A stretch of DNA of 64,000 nucleotides from Hyphomicrobiales bacterium (GTDB taxonomy: Bacteria > Pseudomonadota > Alphaproteobacteria > Rhizobiales > Beijerinckiaceae): NCBI GenBank assembly GCA_930633525.1, contig CAKNFP010000001.1, positions 1,342,001 through 1,406,000 of the forward strand. Direction: 5' to 3'. A model generated the notes under the pieces. That model was not told the DNA's origin and did not search any database. It worked only from the letters and a program-made list of their open reading frames with translations. A program made the translations under genes and the position numbers. Positions 54,392 to 61,902 of the stretch are shown one piece after another (the stretch's first letter is position 1; the number at the start of each line of letters is the position of its first letter).

Positions 54392-54456
54392 CGCCGCGCG
54401 ATCCCTCCACGCCTTCCATCCCATTCCCGCCTCCTTCCTCCCTGGCGGGCAAACTG

Positions 54457-54508
54457 CCCCGCTACATCCGTCTTTCCCCTCCGGATGTAGCGGGGCGCCT
54501 TTGTCTTC
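54457..54508 (+). terminator. strong intrinsic terminator after the Cro-like gene (tR1-like)
   Basis: A perfect 14-base stem (54457-54470 with 54482-54495; CCCCGCTACATCCG and complement) with an eleven-base loop, followed by CGCCTTTGTCTT. It separates the Cro-like gene from the CII-like gene, as tR1 does in lambda. Confidence 0.8.
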
Positions 54509-54595
54509 AGCGTGACAGCACCCTAGCGGCCAGCCGGCCGGGGCGCAGCGCGTAACTGAATTGGCCTTACCCCTCAACAGCGAGGCGACCGCTCC

Positions 54596-55060
54596 ATGAC
54601 CCGATTGCCGCGTAAGACATCCGAGAGCGAGCGGCTGGCGCTGAAGGTCGCCACCCGCCATCTCGTCGACGCCTGCGGCGGCGGTATCAATGCCGCCAGC
54701 ATCACCCGCGTCGGACAGCAGAAATTATCCGACTATGGCAACCGTAATGTCGCCGACGTGTTCGCCGGCATCGACGTGATCGCCGACCTGGAGCGCGACT
54801 GCGGCGAACTCTTCGTGACGCGCGCGCTCGCGGACCTCGCCGAGTGTGACGTGGTGCCGAGGCCCGGCACGGCCGCGCCGCTCGCGCCCGCCGACATCCT
54901 CGCCCGCATGATCCGCGAAAGCGCCGACGTCTCCGCCGCCATCGCCACGGCGCAGGCCGCGGGCGGGTGGACGCGCGAGGCGCGCGCCACGATCCTCAAG
55001 GAAATCCTCGACCTCTATGACGTGCTGGCGCCGCTCAAGGCTGAGATGGAGGTGGGGTGA
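54596..55060 (+). CDS. phage regulatory protein, CII-like
   Basis: A 154-residue protein with an N-terminal helical DNA-binding-like region (LALKVATRHLVDACGGG, SITRVGQQKLSDYGN) and a long C-terminal helix. The pattern resembles phage regulatory (CII/CP76-like) proteins found right of the repressor in alphaproteobacterial prophages. Position fits a CII-like role in the lysis/lysogeny choice, though the family match is from memory. Confidence 0.65.
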   Translation: MTRLPRKTSESERLALKVATRHLVDACGGGINAASITRVGQQKLSDYGNRNVADVFAGIDVIADLERDCGELFVTRALADLAECDVVPRPGTAAPLAPADILARMIRESADVSAAIATAQAAGGWTREARATILKEILDLYDVLAPLKAEMEVG

Positions 55061-55065
55061 TGCGG

Positions 55066-55851
55066 CTAGCGCAAGCTGCGGTCTTCCATGGCCTGCATGA
55101 GGCCAGACGCTTCGATATGTTCTCGCTCGATGGTGATCTGCAGCTGGAGCAGCGCGACCTCGATCATTCTAACGGCCCGACGAACCGCGTGCAGCCGGTC
55201 GCGCGCACCTTGTGTAAACCCTTCAACGCTTCCAAAGCTCCACGCTCGATTGGTCTCATAATCAATGCTATTTATTTCCTCGCAGGCCGATCTAAGCGAT
55301 TGCATTTTTTCATAAATGCGAGCTCCACCGATGATCCCTGCAATATCGTCACTCAGAAAGCCGATCGCCACGCGAGCGGCATCATCAATTTCTTGGAAAT
55401 AAGGTCGCTTAATTATTGCGGGAACCTCGCCGTCGTCGGTGGCATTCTCAATTACAAAGGGGTCTTCGCTCTCCACATTGAGGCCCATGAGGTGGTATTC
55501 GACGGCATCGTATGTCGATTGCGCTCGGTCTATCTCCAGCAATCTTCGCCGCAGAAATTCAAAGCGCTGCAACGCGTTAATTTTCTCCGATTCGGAATTC
55601 TGCTTCCACAGCAAGTTCGCGGCAATAATCGCGGTGATCAGAGCCAAGATGCCCGCCGTCAGAGTCTGGTACCGCTCGAACCAGAATTCGGCGCAGCTAT
55701 AGGCCCATTTTTTTTCAATCGCTGCAATGCAAGCGGGCCCGTCATTCACTGCGGCAAAAAATGCCGCCGCGATTGCCGTCGCCACGAGCACCGCCACGAC
55801 GAGACCGATTGGCCTCCGGTATTCTCGCCATACCACATCCCCGGGTCTCAT
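55066..55851 (-). CDS. two-helix membrane protein on the opposite strand (moron candidate)
   Basis: A 261-residue protein with membrane helices near residues 17-37 and 64-84, then a large cytoplasmic helical domain (KINALQRFEFLRRRLLEID and following). It lies between rightward genes but is transcribed leftward, and its DNA is visibly more AT-rich, the usual signs of an added, independently expressed prophage cargo gene. The ATG at 55851 has a G-rich ribosome site. Superinfection exclusion or membrane defence is a possible role; no family is recognised. Confidence 0.7.
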   Translation of the reverse strand: MRPGDVVWREYRRPIGLVVAVLVATAIAAAFFAAVNDGPACIAAIEKKWAYSCAEFWFERYQTLTAGILALITAIIAANLLWKQNSESEKINALQRFEFLRRRLLEIDRAQSTYDAVEYHLMGLNVESEDPFVIENATDDGEVPAIIKRPYFQEIDDAARVAIGFLSDDIAGIIGGARIYEKMQSLRSACEEINSIDYETNRAWSFGSVEGFTQGARDRLHAVRRAVRMIEVALLQLQITIEREHIEASGLMQAMEDRSLR

Positions 55852-55907
55852 CCTCGCCCCCCACGCGCCGACAACCGTCGCGCTCAGGATTCCTTACAGG
55901 TGGCGAC

Positions 55908-57308
55908 ATGAGCAAGCGCGATTCCCGCGAAGGACGAGTGACGATCCTCATCGGTGATGTCCGAGCGCGTCTGCGCGAGTTACCTGCCGACTATTTCGAT
56001 TGCGTCGTGACAAGCCCGCCCTATTGGGGGCTGCGTGATTACGGCGTCGCGGGACAGATCGGGCTCGAGGCGACGCTCGGCGAGCATCTTGCCGTCATGG
56101 TGGATCTTTTCCGCGAGGTTCGCCGTGTGCTGAAGCCGAGCGGAACCCTTTGGCTCAACTATGGTGATTGCTACGCAACCACGCCGAATGGGCGAAGCGC
56201 GGCCGACGCGAAGGCGTCCGGCGGCGACGATCGCACGTTCCGTGACAAGCCAGCTTCCACCGTTGGGCCGATCTACGTGTCGGATTATGCGAAGTCGCCA
56301 AGGCATGGCGGGGCTGGCAACAAGAGCAACACGGCCGGCGATCACGGCGGCCGGATCATCGCGGGTGGCGTCCTGAAGCCCAAGGATCTCTGCATGATCC
56401 CAAACCGCTTAGCGATCGCCTTGCAAGATGACGGATGGTGGGTTCGGTCGGAAATCGTTTGGGGCAAGCCGAACGCGATGCCTGACTCGAGCGGGCGTTA
56501 CCGTCCTGCGACGGCACATGAGAAGTGGTTCCTGCTCACGAAGTCCGACCATGTGGAGTTTTGGGTCGCGCGCGACACAGGTGAAATCTCGTCAGAGCCC
56601 GACCTGACCGAACGCGTCGCCATGGTGACGACAGGTAAGCCCGGCCCGCGCTGGATTGGCCTCGGCCACTATTACAACGCGGCGGCCGTGAGAATCGACC
56701 GTGCCGGCGACGAGGATGCCAAGGGGTTTCGCGGCGGCAGCTATGTGAATGGCGTGCCAGGGCCGCGCCAAGCGGCGGGAAACAAGCGGGTCGTTGCCGG
56801 CGATCGCGGCCGTTCAACCTACGGCAGGCATACACTCGGAGACGCGGTCCCGGACGATACCCGCCGCGATAAGCAACGCGGGCACTCGCGGCGCCATGCC
56901 GGTTTCAATGAACGTTGGGACGGAATGGAGAAGGCGGAGCAATGCGCCAACGGCCGCCTTCTCCGCAATTATGAACCCGCGCCGCTGCCGGTTTGGGAGG
57001 TTGCGACAGCGGCTTTCCGAGACGCGCATTTTGCGACCTTCCCGCCGGAGCTCGTCGAGCGCTGCTTGCGGGCCGGGTGCCCTCCCGGCGGCAGGGTTCT
57101 AGACCCCTTCGGCGGCGCCGGCACGACAGGTCTTGTGGCCGATACATTCGGCATCGACTGCACCCTGATAGAACTCAATCCGGCTTACGCCGAAATTGCG
57201 CGGAAACGGCTCGCGTTACTGCGCGCTTCGCCGTTGGACGCGAAAAGGATGCGGGCCGCGGCGCGCGAAGCCCAGTTTCGCCCGGGGATCTTTGGAGACT
57301 CCGCGTGA
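55908..57308 (+). CDS. phage DNA methyltransferase (N6-adenine or N4-cytosine type)
   Basis: A 466-residue site-specific methyltransferase. Motif IV is TSPPYWG at residues 35-41, and the S-adenosylmethionine motif I is DPFGGAGTTG close to the C-terminus, so this is a permuted beta-type enzyme; TSPPYW favours N4-cytosine or N6-adenine. A long middle section (residues 110-370) probably holds target recognition. No restriction enzyme gene is adjacent, so it is an orphan that may protect phage DNA or alter regulation. ATG at 55908, supported by AGGTGG. Confidence 0.88.
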   Translation: MSKRDSREGRVTILIGDVRARLRELPADYFDCVVTSPPYWGLRDYGVAGQIGLEATLGEHLAVMVDLFREVRRVLKPSGTLWLNYGDCYATTPNGRSAADAKASGGDDRTFRDKPASTVGPIYVSDYAKSPRHGGAGNKSNTAGDHGGRIIAGGVLKPKDLCMIPNRLAIALQDDGWWVRSEIVWGKPNAMPDSSGRYRPATAHEKWFLLTKSDHVEFWVARDTGEISSEPDLTERVAMVTTGKPGPRWIGLGHYYNAAAVRIDRAGDEDAKGFRGGSYVNGVPGPRQAAGNKRVVAGDRGRSTYGRHTLGDAVPDDTRRDKQRGHSRRHAGFNERWDGMEKAEQCANGRLLRNYEPAPLPVWEVATAAFRDAHFATFPPELVERCLRAGCPPGGRVLDPFGGAGTTGLVADTFGIDCTLIELNPAYAEIARKRLALLRASPLDAKRMRAAAREAQFRPGIFGDSA

Positions 57309-57354
57309 CGACACTCCAGATCTCAACAGTCAGGCCAACTCACGAGGAGTCGAC

Positions 57355-58245
57355 ATGACCTCTCCCTATTTGCGCGCCGGGGAATATGTGACGCTGCCAC
57401 GGCGCGGTGCTGACGGCAGCTTCACCTTCGAGCGCGTGCTGCGCACATCGTTGACACAGCCGCCTAGCGCCCCACCCAAGACCCCGGCCGACGTCGCCAA
57501 GAGAATCAGCCTCAAAGCCTTGCCTGCCAAGACCTTGGATCTGGCCAGTTCGCCCGAGGAAATCACCTCACCCGAGGCTGATGCGGCGCGCCAACACATC
57601 GTTGATGAGATCCTTGCGGCGGTCGTCCGGCAGCTCGATGTGCCGCCGGCCGAGATCCTGTTGCGCCAGAGCGGGCCGGCGGGGCTTGGGCGGCTGATTG
57701 CCTGCTACCTCCTGACGGCCATCGGCAAGGTTCCCGCCGGGGAGGCGGAAGCCATCCTGCAACTCTCCCCTGGCGCCGCCCATTCGGCGCGGCAGCGCTT
57801 CGCCCGCATCATGGCGCGCAGCGGCCTTTCCTTCGCCGCCGAGACGGGCGCGGCCGTGAATCTGCTGTTCACGGCCGAAACCCTCGACGACGACACCTAT
57901 AGCGACATCCCCCGGGTGAGCTTCCGCCAGTGCATGACGGCGATTGTCACGGCGACGGGCATATCCGAGGCGGTGATCTGCTCGCCCCGGCGGGTGGCCC
58001 CCGCGGTGCGCGCCAGGCAGATTGGCTTCTGGATCTGCCGGACCTTCACGCAATTGTCCCTGCCGGACATCTCGCGCCGTTTTGGCGGGCGCGACCACAC
58101 CACCGCCCTGCACGGCGTGCGGCGCGTGGAGCCGATCGCCGAGGCGCTTGCCCTGCCTGGCACGGCGACGCCGGAGGAATGGGCGGCGGCGCTCTGGGCG
58201 GCGGACTGGTCCACGGTGCCTTCATACAGGAAAGGGGGCGCGTGA
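57355..58245 (+). CDS. phage replication initiator-like protein with DnaA domain IV
   Basis: A 296-residue protein. Residues 188-260 match DnaA domain IV, including RQIGFWICRTFTQLSLPDI and the signature GGRDHTTALHG. Residues about 82-153 look like a degenerate second copy with the same helix spacing (LGRLIACYLL, then LSPGAAHSARQ in place of the signature). There is no AAA+ domain. It probably recognises DnaA-box-like sites in the phage origin. GAGGAG precedes the ATG. The stop overlaps the next start (TGATG). Confidence 0.85.
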   Translation: MTSPYLRAGEYVTLPRRGADGSFTFERVLRTSLTQPPSAPPKTPADVAKRISLKALPAKTLDLASSPEEITSPEADAARQHIVDEILAAVVRQLDVPPAEILLRQSGPAGLGRLIACYLLTAIGKVPAGEAEAILQLSPGAAHSARQRFARIMARSGLSFAAETGAAVNLLFTAETLDDDTYSDIPRVSFRQCMTAIVTATGISEAVICSPRRVAPAVRARQIGFWICRTFTQLSLPDISRRFGGRDHTTALHGVRRVEPIAEALALPGTATPEEWAAALWAADWSTVPSYRKGGA

Positions 58246-59204
58246 TGGCGCGCATACGATCGATCCACCCCGGCTTCTTCACGGATGAGCGCATGGTGAT
58301 GACCAGCATGCAGGCGCGGCTCATGTTCCTCGGCCTCGGGGTGGAGGCTGACGACAAGGGCATCTTTGAGTGGAAGCCCCTGACGCTCAAGATGCGCATC
58401 TTCCCGGCCGACAACATCGACGTGTCGGCCCTGCTCGATGAGCTGACGGAGGCTGACGTCATCCTCTCCTACGAGATCGAGGGGCGCCGCTATGGCGCCA
58501 TCCGGAATTTTGGGAAGCATCAGCGCCCCAAAACGCCGAACGACGTGCACCCGACGACGCCCGCCATTCTCCATTATGTCGCCCTGCCTCCGAAAAAGGG
58601 GGAAATGCCAGCCGCTGAGCCAGCCCCATTTCCACAAAAAGGAGAAAAGCCTCCGCAGATGGAGGATGGAGGAGGGAAGAGGGAGAAGGAAGAGGAAGAG
58701 AAAACCGGCGGCGGTTGTGCTCTGCCTCCCCGCGTGGCGGCCCTGGATGGCGAGCCGCCGCCCGCCTCTGAGGCTCGGGATGACAATCCGGATCAGGGAA
58801 GCGGGGGACTCGACCATGGCCAGATGCTGGATGCCCTGATGGAGGCCGGCGGGGATGCGCTCGACACGACCTCGCCAGCGCTGGCGCATCTCGGCACCGT
58901 CAACGGCTGGCTGCAGGGCGGGGCTGATTTCCGGCTCGACATCCTGCCCACGGTGAAGGCCCGCTGCGCACGGCGAAAGCCTGCTTGCGTCAGGGCCTGG
59001 GGGCTGTTCACCGACGACGTACAGGCCGCCTTCGCCCGGCGCCGGGCCGCTTCCGATCGGATGGGCGAGCCTGTGCCCATTGCCGCCGCCGCCACCTTCC
59101 GGCGACCGGGGAAGGTGGACCGGGCGAAGCTGTTCTCCGGCATCGATCCGGCCAAGCTGCTCGAGGCTGGCATCCACATTGAGCCGGTCGGGGGTGTGCA
59201 ATGA
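58245..59204 (+). CDS. phage replication protein with winged-helix-like N-terminus
   Basis: A 319-residue protein. The first 100 residues (ARIRSIHPGFFTDERMVMTS to NFGKHQRPKTP) form the conserved N-terminal domain found in many phage replication proteins of the DnaT/organizer type. A long charged linker of Gly/Glu/Lys runs from about residue 120 to 190, and a helical C-terminal domain follows. It presumably bridges initiator and helicase loading; coupled to the initiator and to the next gene. Confidence 0.75.
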   Translation: MARIRSIHPGFFTDERMVMTSMQARLMFLGLGVEADDKGIFEWKPLTLKMRIFPADNIDVSALLDELTEADVILSYEIEGRRYGAIRNFGKHQRPKTPNDVHPTTPAILHYVALPPKKGEMPAAEPAPFPQKGEKPPQMEDGGGKREKEEEEKTGGGCALPPRVAALDGEPPPASEARDDNPDQGSGGLDHGQMLDALMEAGGDALDTTSPALAHLGTVNGWLQGGADFRLDILPTVKARCARRKPACVRAWGLFTDDVQAAFARRRAASDRMGEPVPIAAAATFRRPGKVDRAKLFSGIDPAKLLEAGIHIEPVGGVQ

Positions 59205-59767
59205 GCGCGTACCAGCCGATTTCCTCAGCGGAAACCGTCAAGCTCGTCTTCGTCGCGGCCATGGTGAAGTGCTTCGATGACCCGCCGGGCTCGGACGAGG
59301 ACGGCTTCTTCGACGAGCTGGTGTCGTCCTTGCGCGCCTTCGACGAGCAGGCCTTGCGGGCTGGCGCCAGGGCCATCATCCGATCGCGCTCATCCCGGCG
59401 CTTTCCCTCCATCGGCGAATGCGTGAAGGCCTGTGAGGCCGAGGTGCCGCGCGAGCGGCGCAAGGCCGATACCGACATGGAGCGGGAAAAGGAGGGCTTC
59501 GCCATCCGCATCGCCCGCGGCGCCCTTGGCCAGCGCGCCTGGCAGGAGGGGTGGGGCTACGCCCTGTTTGATTTCGTGCAAAGCCACTTGCGCACCCCCA
59601 ATGAGGAAGAGGAGCTTGACCTTGTTGACCTCGCAAAACGGAATGACGACCTCCTCCGACGTGATCGCGCTTCGCTCATACCCATTGAGATCAAGGTCGT
59701 CGATGCCGTCACCCACCGCCGGGAAGTCATCCGAGGAAAGGTGCACGGCCATGACGGCAGGCGGTGA
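59201..59767 (+). CDS. phage replication/helicase-loader-like protein
   Basis: A 188-residue helical protein with RRFPSIGECVKACEAE near residue 70, a pattern shared with lambda P-like helicase loaders, and charged helices afterwards. The call rests on this and on context (ATGA overlap with the replication protein); no ATPase motif is present. It overlaps the NusG-like gene by 17 bases. Confidence 0.6.
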   Translation: MSAYQPISSAETVKLVFVAAMVKCFDDPPGSDEDGFFDELVSSLRAFDEQALRAGARAIIRSRSSRRFPSIGECVKACEAEVPRERRKADTDMEREKEGFAIRIARGALGQRAWQEGWGYALFDFVQSHLRTPNEEEELDLVDLAKRNDDLLRRDRASLIPIEIKVVDAVTHRREVIRGKVHGHDGRR

Positions 59768-60311
59768 CGCCTCGAGCGCCATCCAGGCGGCGGCCAAGGC
59801 TGGCGGGTTTGCGTGGATGGTGGTGCGCACCAACATCAAATGCGAGCACCGCGCCAAGGCAGGGCTGATAGTGAAGGGGTTTGATGTCTATCTGCCGATC
59901 CTCACGCGCTGGAAGACCCATGCGGGACGCAAGCACATCGCCTCGTTTCCGCTGTTCGCCCGCTACATCTTCCTCGGCATCGATCGGTCACGGCAGTCGA
60001 TCTATGACATCCTCTCGGTCGATGGCGTCGAATCGCTGCTGTCGGTGAATGGCAAGCCAGCGGTTGTCCCCAACAAGATAGTGGCGGATCTCAAGGCTGT
60101 GGAGACGGTGGGGCTCTTGGACCGGACGGTCAACCGCAAGACCATCAGCATCAAGCAGGGTCAGGATATTCGTGTGCTTGACGGGCCGTTCGCGACCTTT
60201 CCTGCCAAGGTGCTGGCGGCGCCCGAGGGCCAGCGTGTCTCGATCCTGCTGTCGCTCTTTGGTGGGAAGTCGCGGGCCAAGATTGACGCGGCCTCGATCG
60301 AGGTGATATGA
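59751..60311 (+). CDS. NusG-like transcription antiterminator
   Basis: A 186-residue NusG paralogue. The NGN domain spans about residues 20-110 (AWMVVRTNIKCEHRA, FPLFARYIFLGID), the KOW domain about 130-186 (KQGQDIRVLDGPFATFPAKVL). NusG paralogues such as RfaH modify RNA polymerase so that it reads through terminators. It is placed immediately before a strong intrinsic terminator that separates early from packaging genes, fitting a Q-like role. GAGGAAAGG precedes the ATG. Confidence 0.88.
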   Translation: MTAGGDASSAIQAAAKAGGFAWMVVRTNIKCEHRAKAGLIVKGFDVYLPILTRWKTHAGRKHIASFPLFARYIFLGIDRSRQSIYDILSVDGVESLLSVNGKPAVVPNKIVADLKAVETVGLLDRTVNRKTISIKQGQDIRVLDGPFATFPAKVLAAPEGQRVSILLSLFGGKSRAKIDAASIEVI

Positions 60312-60381
60312 ACTATGCCATTGCAGGGCTGGTGTTGCACAATTGCATCACCCGTCCTGCGGATGCATTGGTTAGACCGCC

Positions 60382-60411
60382 GCCCGGAGCCTCGCGCTGC
60401 CGGGCTTTTTT
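60382..60411 (+). terminator. intrinsic terminator between the NusG-like gene and the packaging genes
   Basis: GCCCGG (60382-60387) pairs with CCGGGC (60400-60405) around a twelve-base loop, followed by six Ts (60406-60411). It lies 70 bases after the NusG-like stop codon and 27 bases before the HNH gene. Confidence 0.85.
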
Positions 60412-60437
60412 GCGTGTCGAGGGGAGGGCGCTATGTA

Positions 60438-60782
60438 ATGCCGACACGTCCCCCACTCTTCCGGCCGTCGCAGTACAAGGGCAAGCAGCAGCGCGACCGG
60501 GAGCACGACGCCAAGCGTCGCGAGGCCAAGCCCTGGCGCGCATGGTATAAGCGGCCCGCATGGCAGGCCGCGCGCGAGGCGCAGTTCAATCGCCAGCCCT
60601 TGTGCGAGCGCTGCCTCGCCGCAGGCCGGCTGGAGCCCGCCACCGTCGTCAACCACCGCAAGCCCCACCACGGCGACTGGTCGCTGTTCATCGACCCCGC
60701 CAACCACGAGTCCACCTGCAAGCCGCACCATGACCGCGACATTCAGCGGGAGGAGCGGCGCCTAGTCGTGAAGGAACTCTAA
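60438..60782 (+). CDS. phage HNH endonuclease
   Basis: A 114-residue HNH nuclease with the zinc-binding CERC near residue 54 and the catalytic VNHRKPHHGDWSLFIDP followed by a second His cluster CKPHHD. HNH proteins next to terminase genes in HK97-type phages stimulate terminase cleavage and DNA packaging. The ATG at 60438 follows the terminator. Its 3' end overlaps the GrlR-like gene on the other strand by 21 bases. Confidence 0.9.
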   Translation: MPTRPPLFRPSQYKGKQQRDREHDAKRREAKPWRAWYKRPAWQAAREAQFNRQPLCERCLAAGRLEPATVVNHRKPHHGDWSLFIDPANHESTCKPHHDRDIQREERRLVVKEL

Positions 60783-61088
60783 GGTCAGGCGAATTTCGAT
60801 GCCCGGTGACTGATCTGCGCGTCCCGTAAGTCTGGCTGACGTCTCGTCGCATGCGCCTTCGAGTTGGATGGTGTTCTTCGCTCGTCCGAACACAGATTCA
60901 ATTTCGGGGACGTCGGTGTGCATCTGCGTCTTTACGCGAGCGGTCAGCTGATCGCCATGAACAGCATATCCGCCGGTGTAGTAGATGCTGATATCCCCAC
61001 CCCAGAGCTTCCCTCCGCTGAGATGTACGAGACCCCAGCCATAGTCGTTGTGGGTCTCATAGGTGACCTTGTAGAGCCCGTCTTTCAT
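60762..61088 (-). CDS. GrlR-like regulatory protein
   Basis: A 108-residue beta-rich protein similar to the GrlR (type III secretion negative regulator) family: the N-terminal KDGLYKVTYET, the central GDISIYYTGGYAVHGDQLTARV and SVFGRAKNTIQLEG follow the family layout. GrlR from enteropathogens binds and inhibits the activator GrlA. Here no T3SS is near. It is transcribed leftward, between HNH and terminase genes, and may be cargo or regulate phage genes. Confidence 0.72.
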   Translation of the reverse strand: MKDGLYKVTYETHNDYGWGLVHLSGGKLWGGDISIYYTGGYAVHGDQLTARVKTQMHTDVPEIESVFGRAKNTIQLEGACDETSARLTGRADQSPGIEIRLTLEFLHD

Positions 61089-61263
61089 GGTTTCTCGAAG
61101 CTCGCTGTCTGATCTTACGTTCTTTCACGTTTTAAAGATCGGGGCGGGGGCGGGTCAAATCTTCGGGGTCTGGGGGCCGGGACCGGTGGGGGAGTGACGC
61201 GTTTTTCCCCGCGATATTCGCTGAAATCTTTTTTTGGAGGGGTCGGTTTCGGCCCGTGTGACG

Positions 61264-61899
61264 ATGGCACGTGGACGTAAACCGGACAGCGCCGCGCATC
61301 AGGCGGCTAAGGGTTCGCCTGGAAAACGCCGGACGCGAAAGCGCACGCCGGAGCAGAAGGCGTCTGAGTTGGCGGCGGCTCGCCGCGCGGGTGGCGAGTT
61401 CGACCCGCCGCTGTTCCTGCATGACGAAGGTCTCGCGGATGCGGTCGCCATCTGGGGCGAGTTGGCGCCGGAGCTGAGCCGCAACAATTTGCTCGGCAAG
61501 CTCGACCGCTACACCTTCGCGCGGTGGTGCGTCTATCAGGCGGAATGGATCGCGGCGACGCGGTCGCTCAGCGCGGATGGCATCTGGCTCAAGGCCAGGA
61601 ACGTGAATGGCGACGAGATGCCACGCCGCAACCCGGCTGGCATGCACCGTGATCGTTGCGAGGCCAATATGCGGGCGATCGAGACCGACTACGGCCTGAC
61701 CCCTGCGAATCGCTACCGTGTCCTGCGCGATCAGTCCGTGGCGCGCGATCAGAATCCCGACATGTTCTCGGCGCCGACGAAGGACGCCGCGGCCCCGGCG
61801 CCCCCGCCCGCTGATGCGGACGACGCCGAGAGCGGCGCCGATCCCATCGGCTTCATGGGGCGTCATGCGGCGCCGCCGCCGGGCTCACGGCCGAACTGA
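61264..61899 (+). CDS. terS: terminase small subunit (P27 family)
   Basis: A 211-residue P27-type small terminase. After a basic N-terminus (ARGRKPDSAAHQAAKGSPGKR) comes the helical core with DRYTFARWCVYQAEWIAA, and a disordered Ala/Pro-rich tail. It recognises phage DNA and positions the large subunit. The ATG at 61264 is three bases off the intergenic region end and starts the conserved basic block. The large subunit follows after three bases. Confidence 0.88.
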   Translation: MARGRKPDSAAHQAAKGSPGKRRTRKRTPEQKASELAAARRAGGEFDPPLFLHDEGLADAVAIWGELAPELSRNNLLGKLDRYTFARWCVYQAEWIAATRSLSADGIWLKARNVNGDEMPRRNPAGMHRDRCEANMRAIETDYGLTPANRYRVLRDQSVARDQNPDMFSAPTKDAAAPAPPPADADDAESGADPIGFMGRHAAPPPGSRPN

Positions 61900-61902
61900 A
61901 CG

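Noticed and set aside
57897..59201. Long minus-strand frame opposite the initiator and replication protein genes
   Set aside because: Crosses two well-supported coupled genes and has no motif.
55908..60782. Restriction-modification system formed by the methyltransferase and the HNH nuclease
   Set aside because: They are 3 kb apart with replication genes and a terminator between; the HNH is next to terminase as in HK97-type packaging modules.
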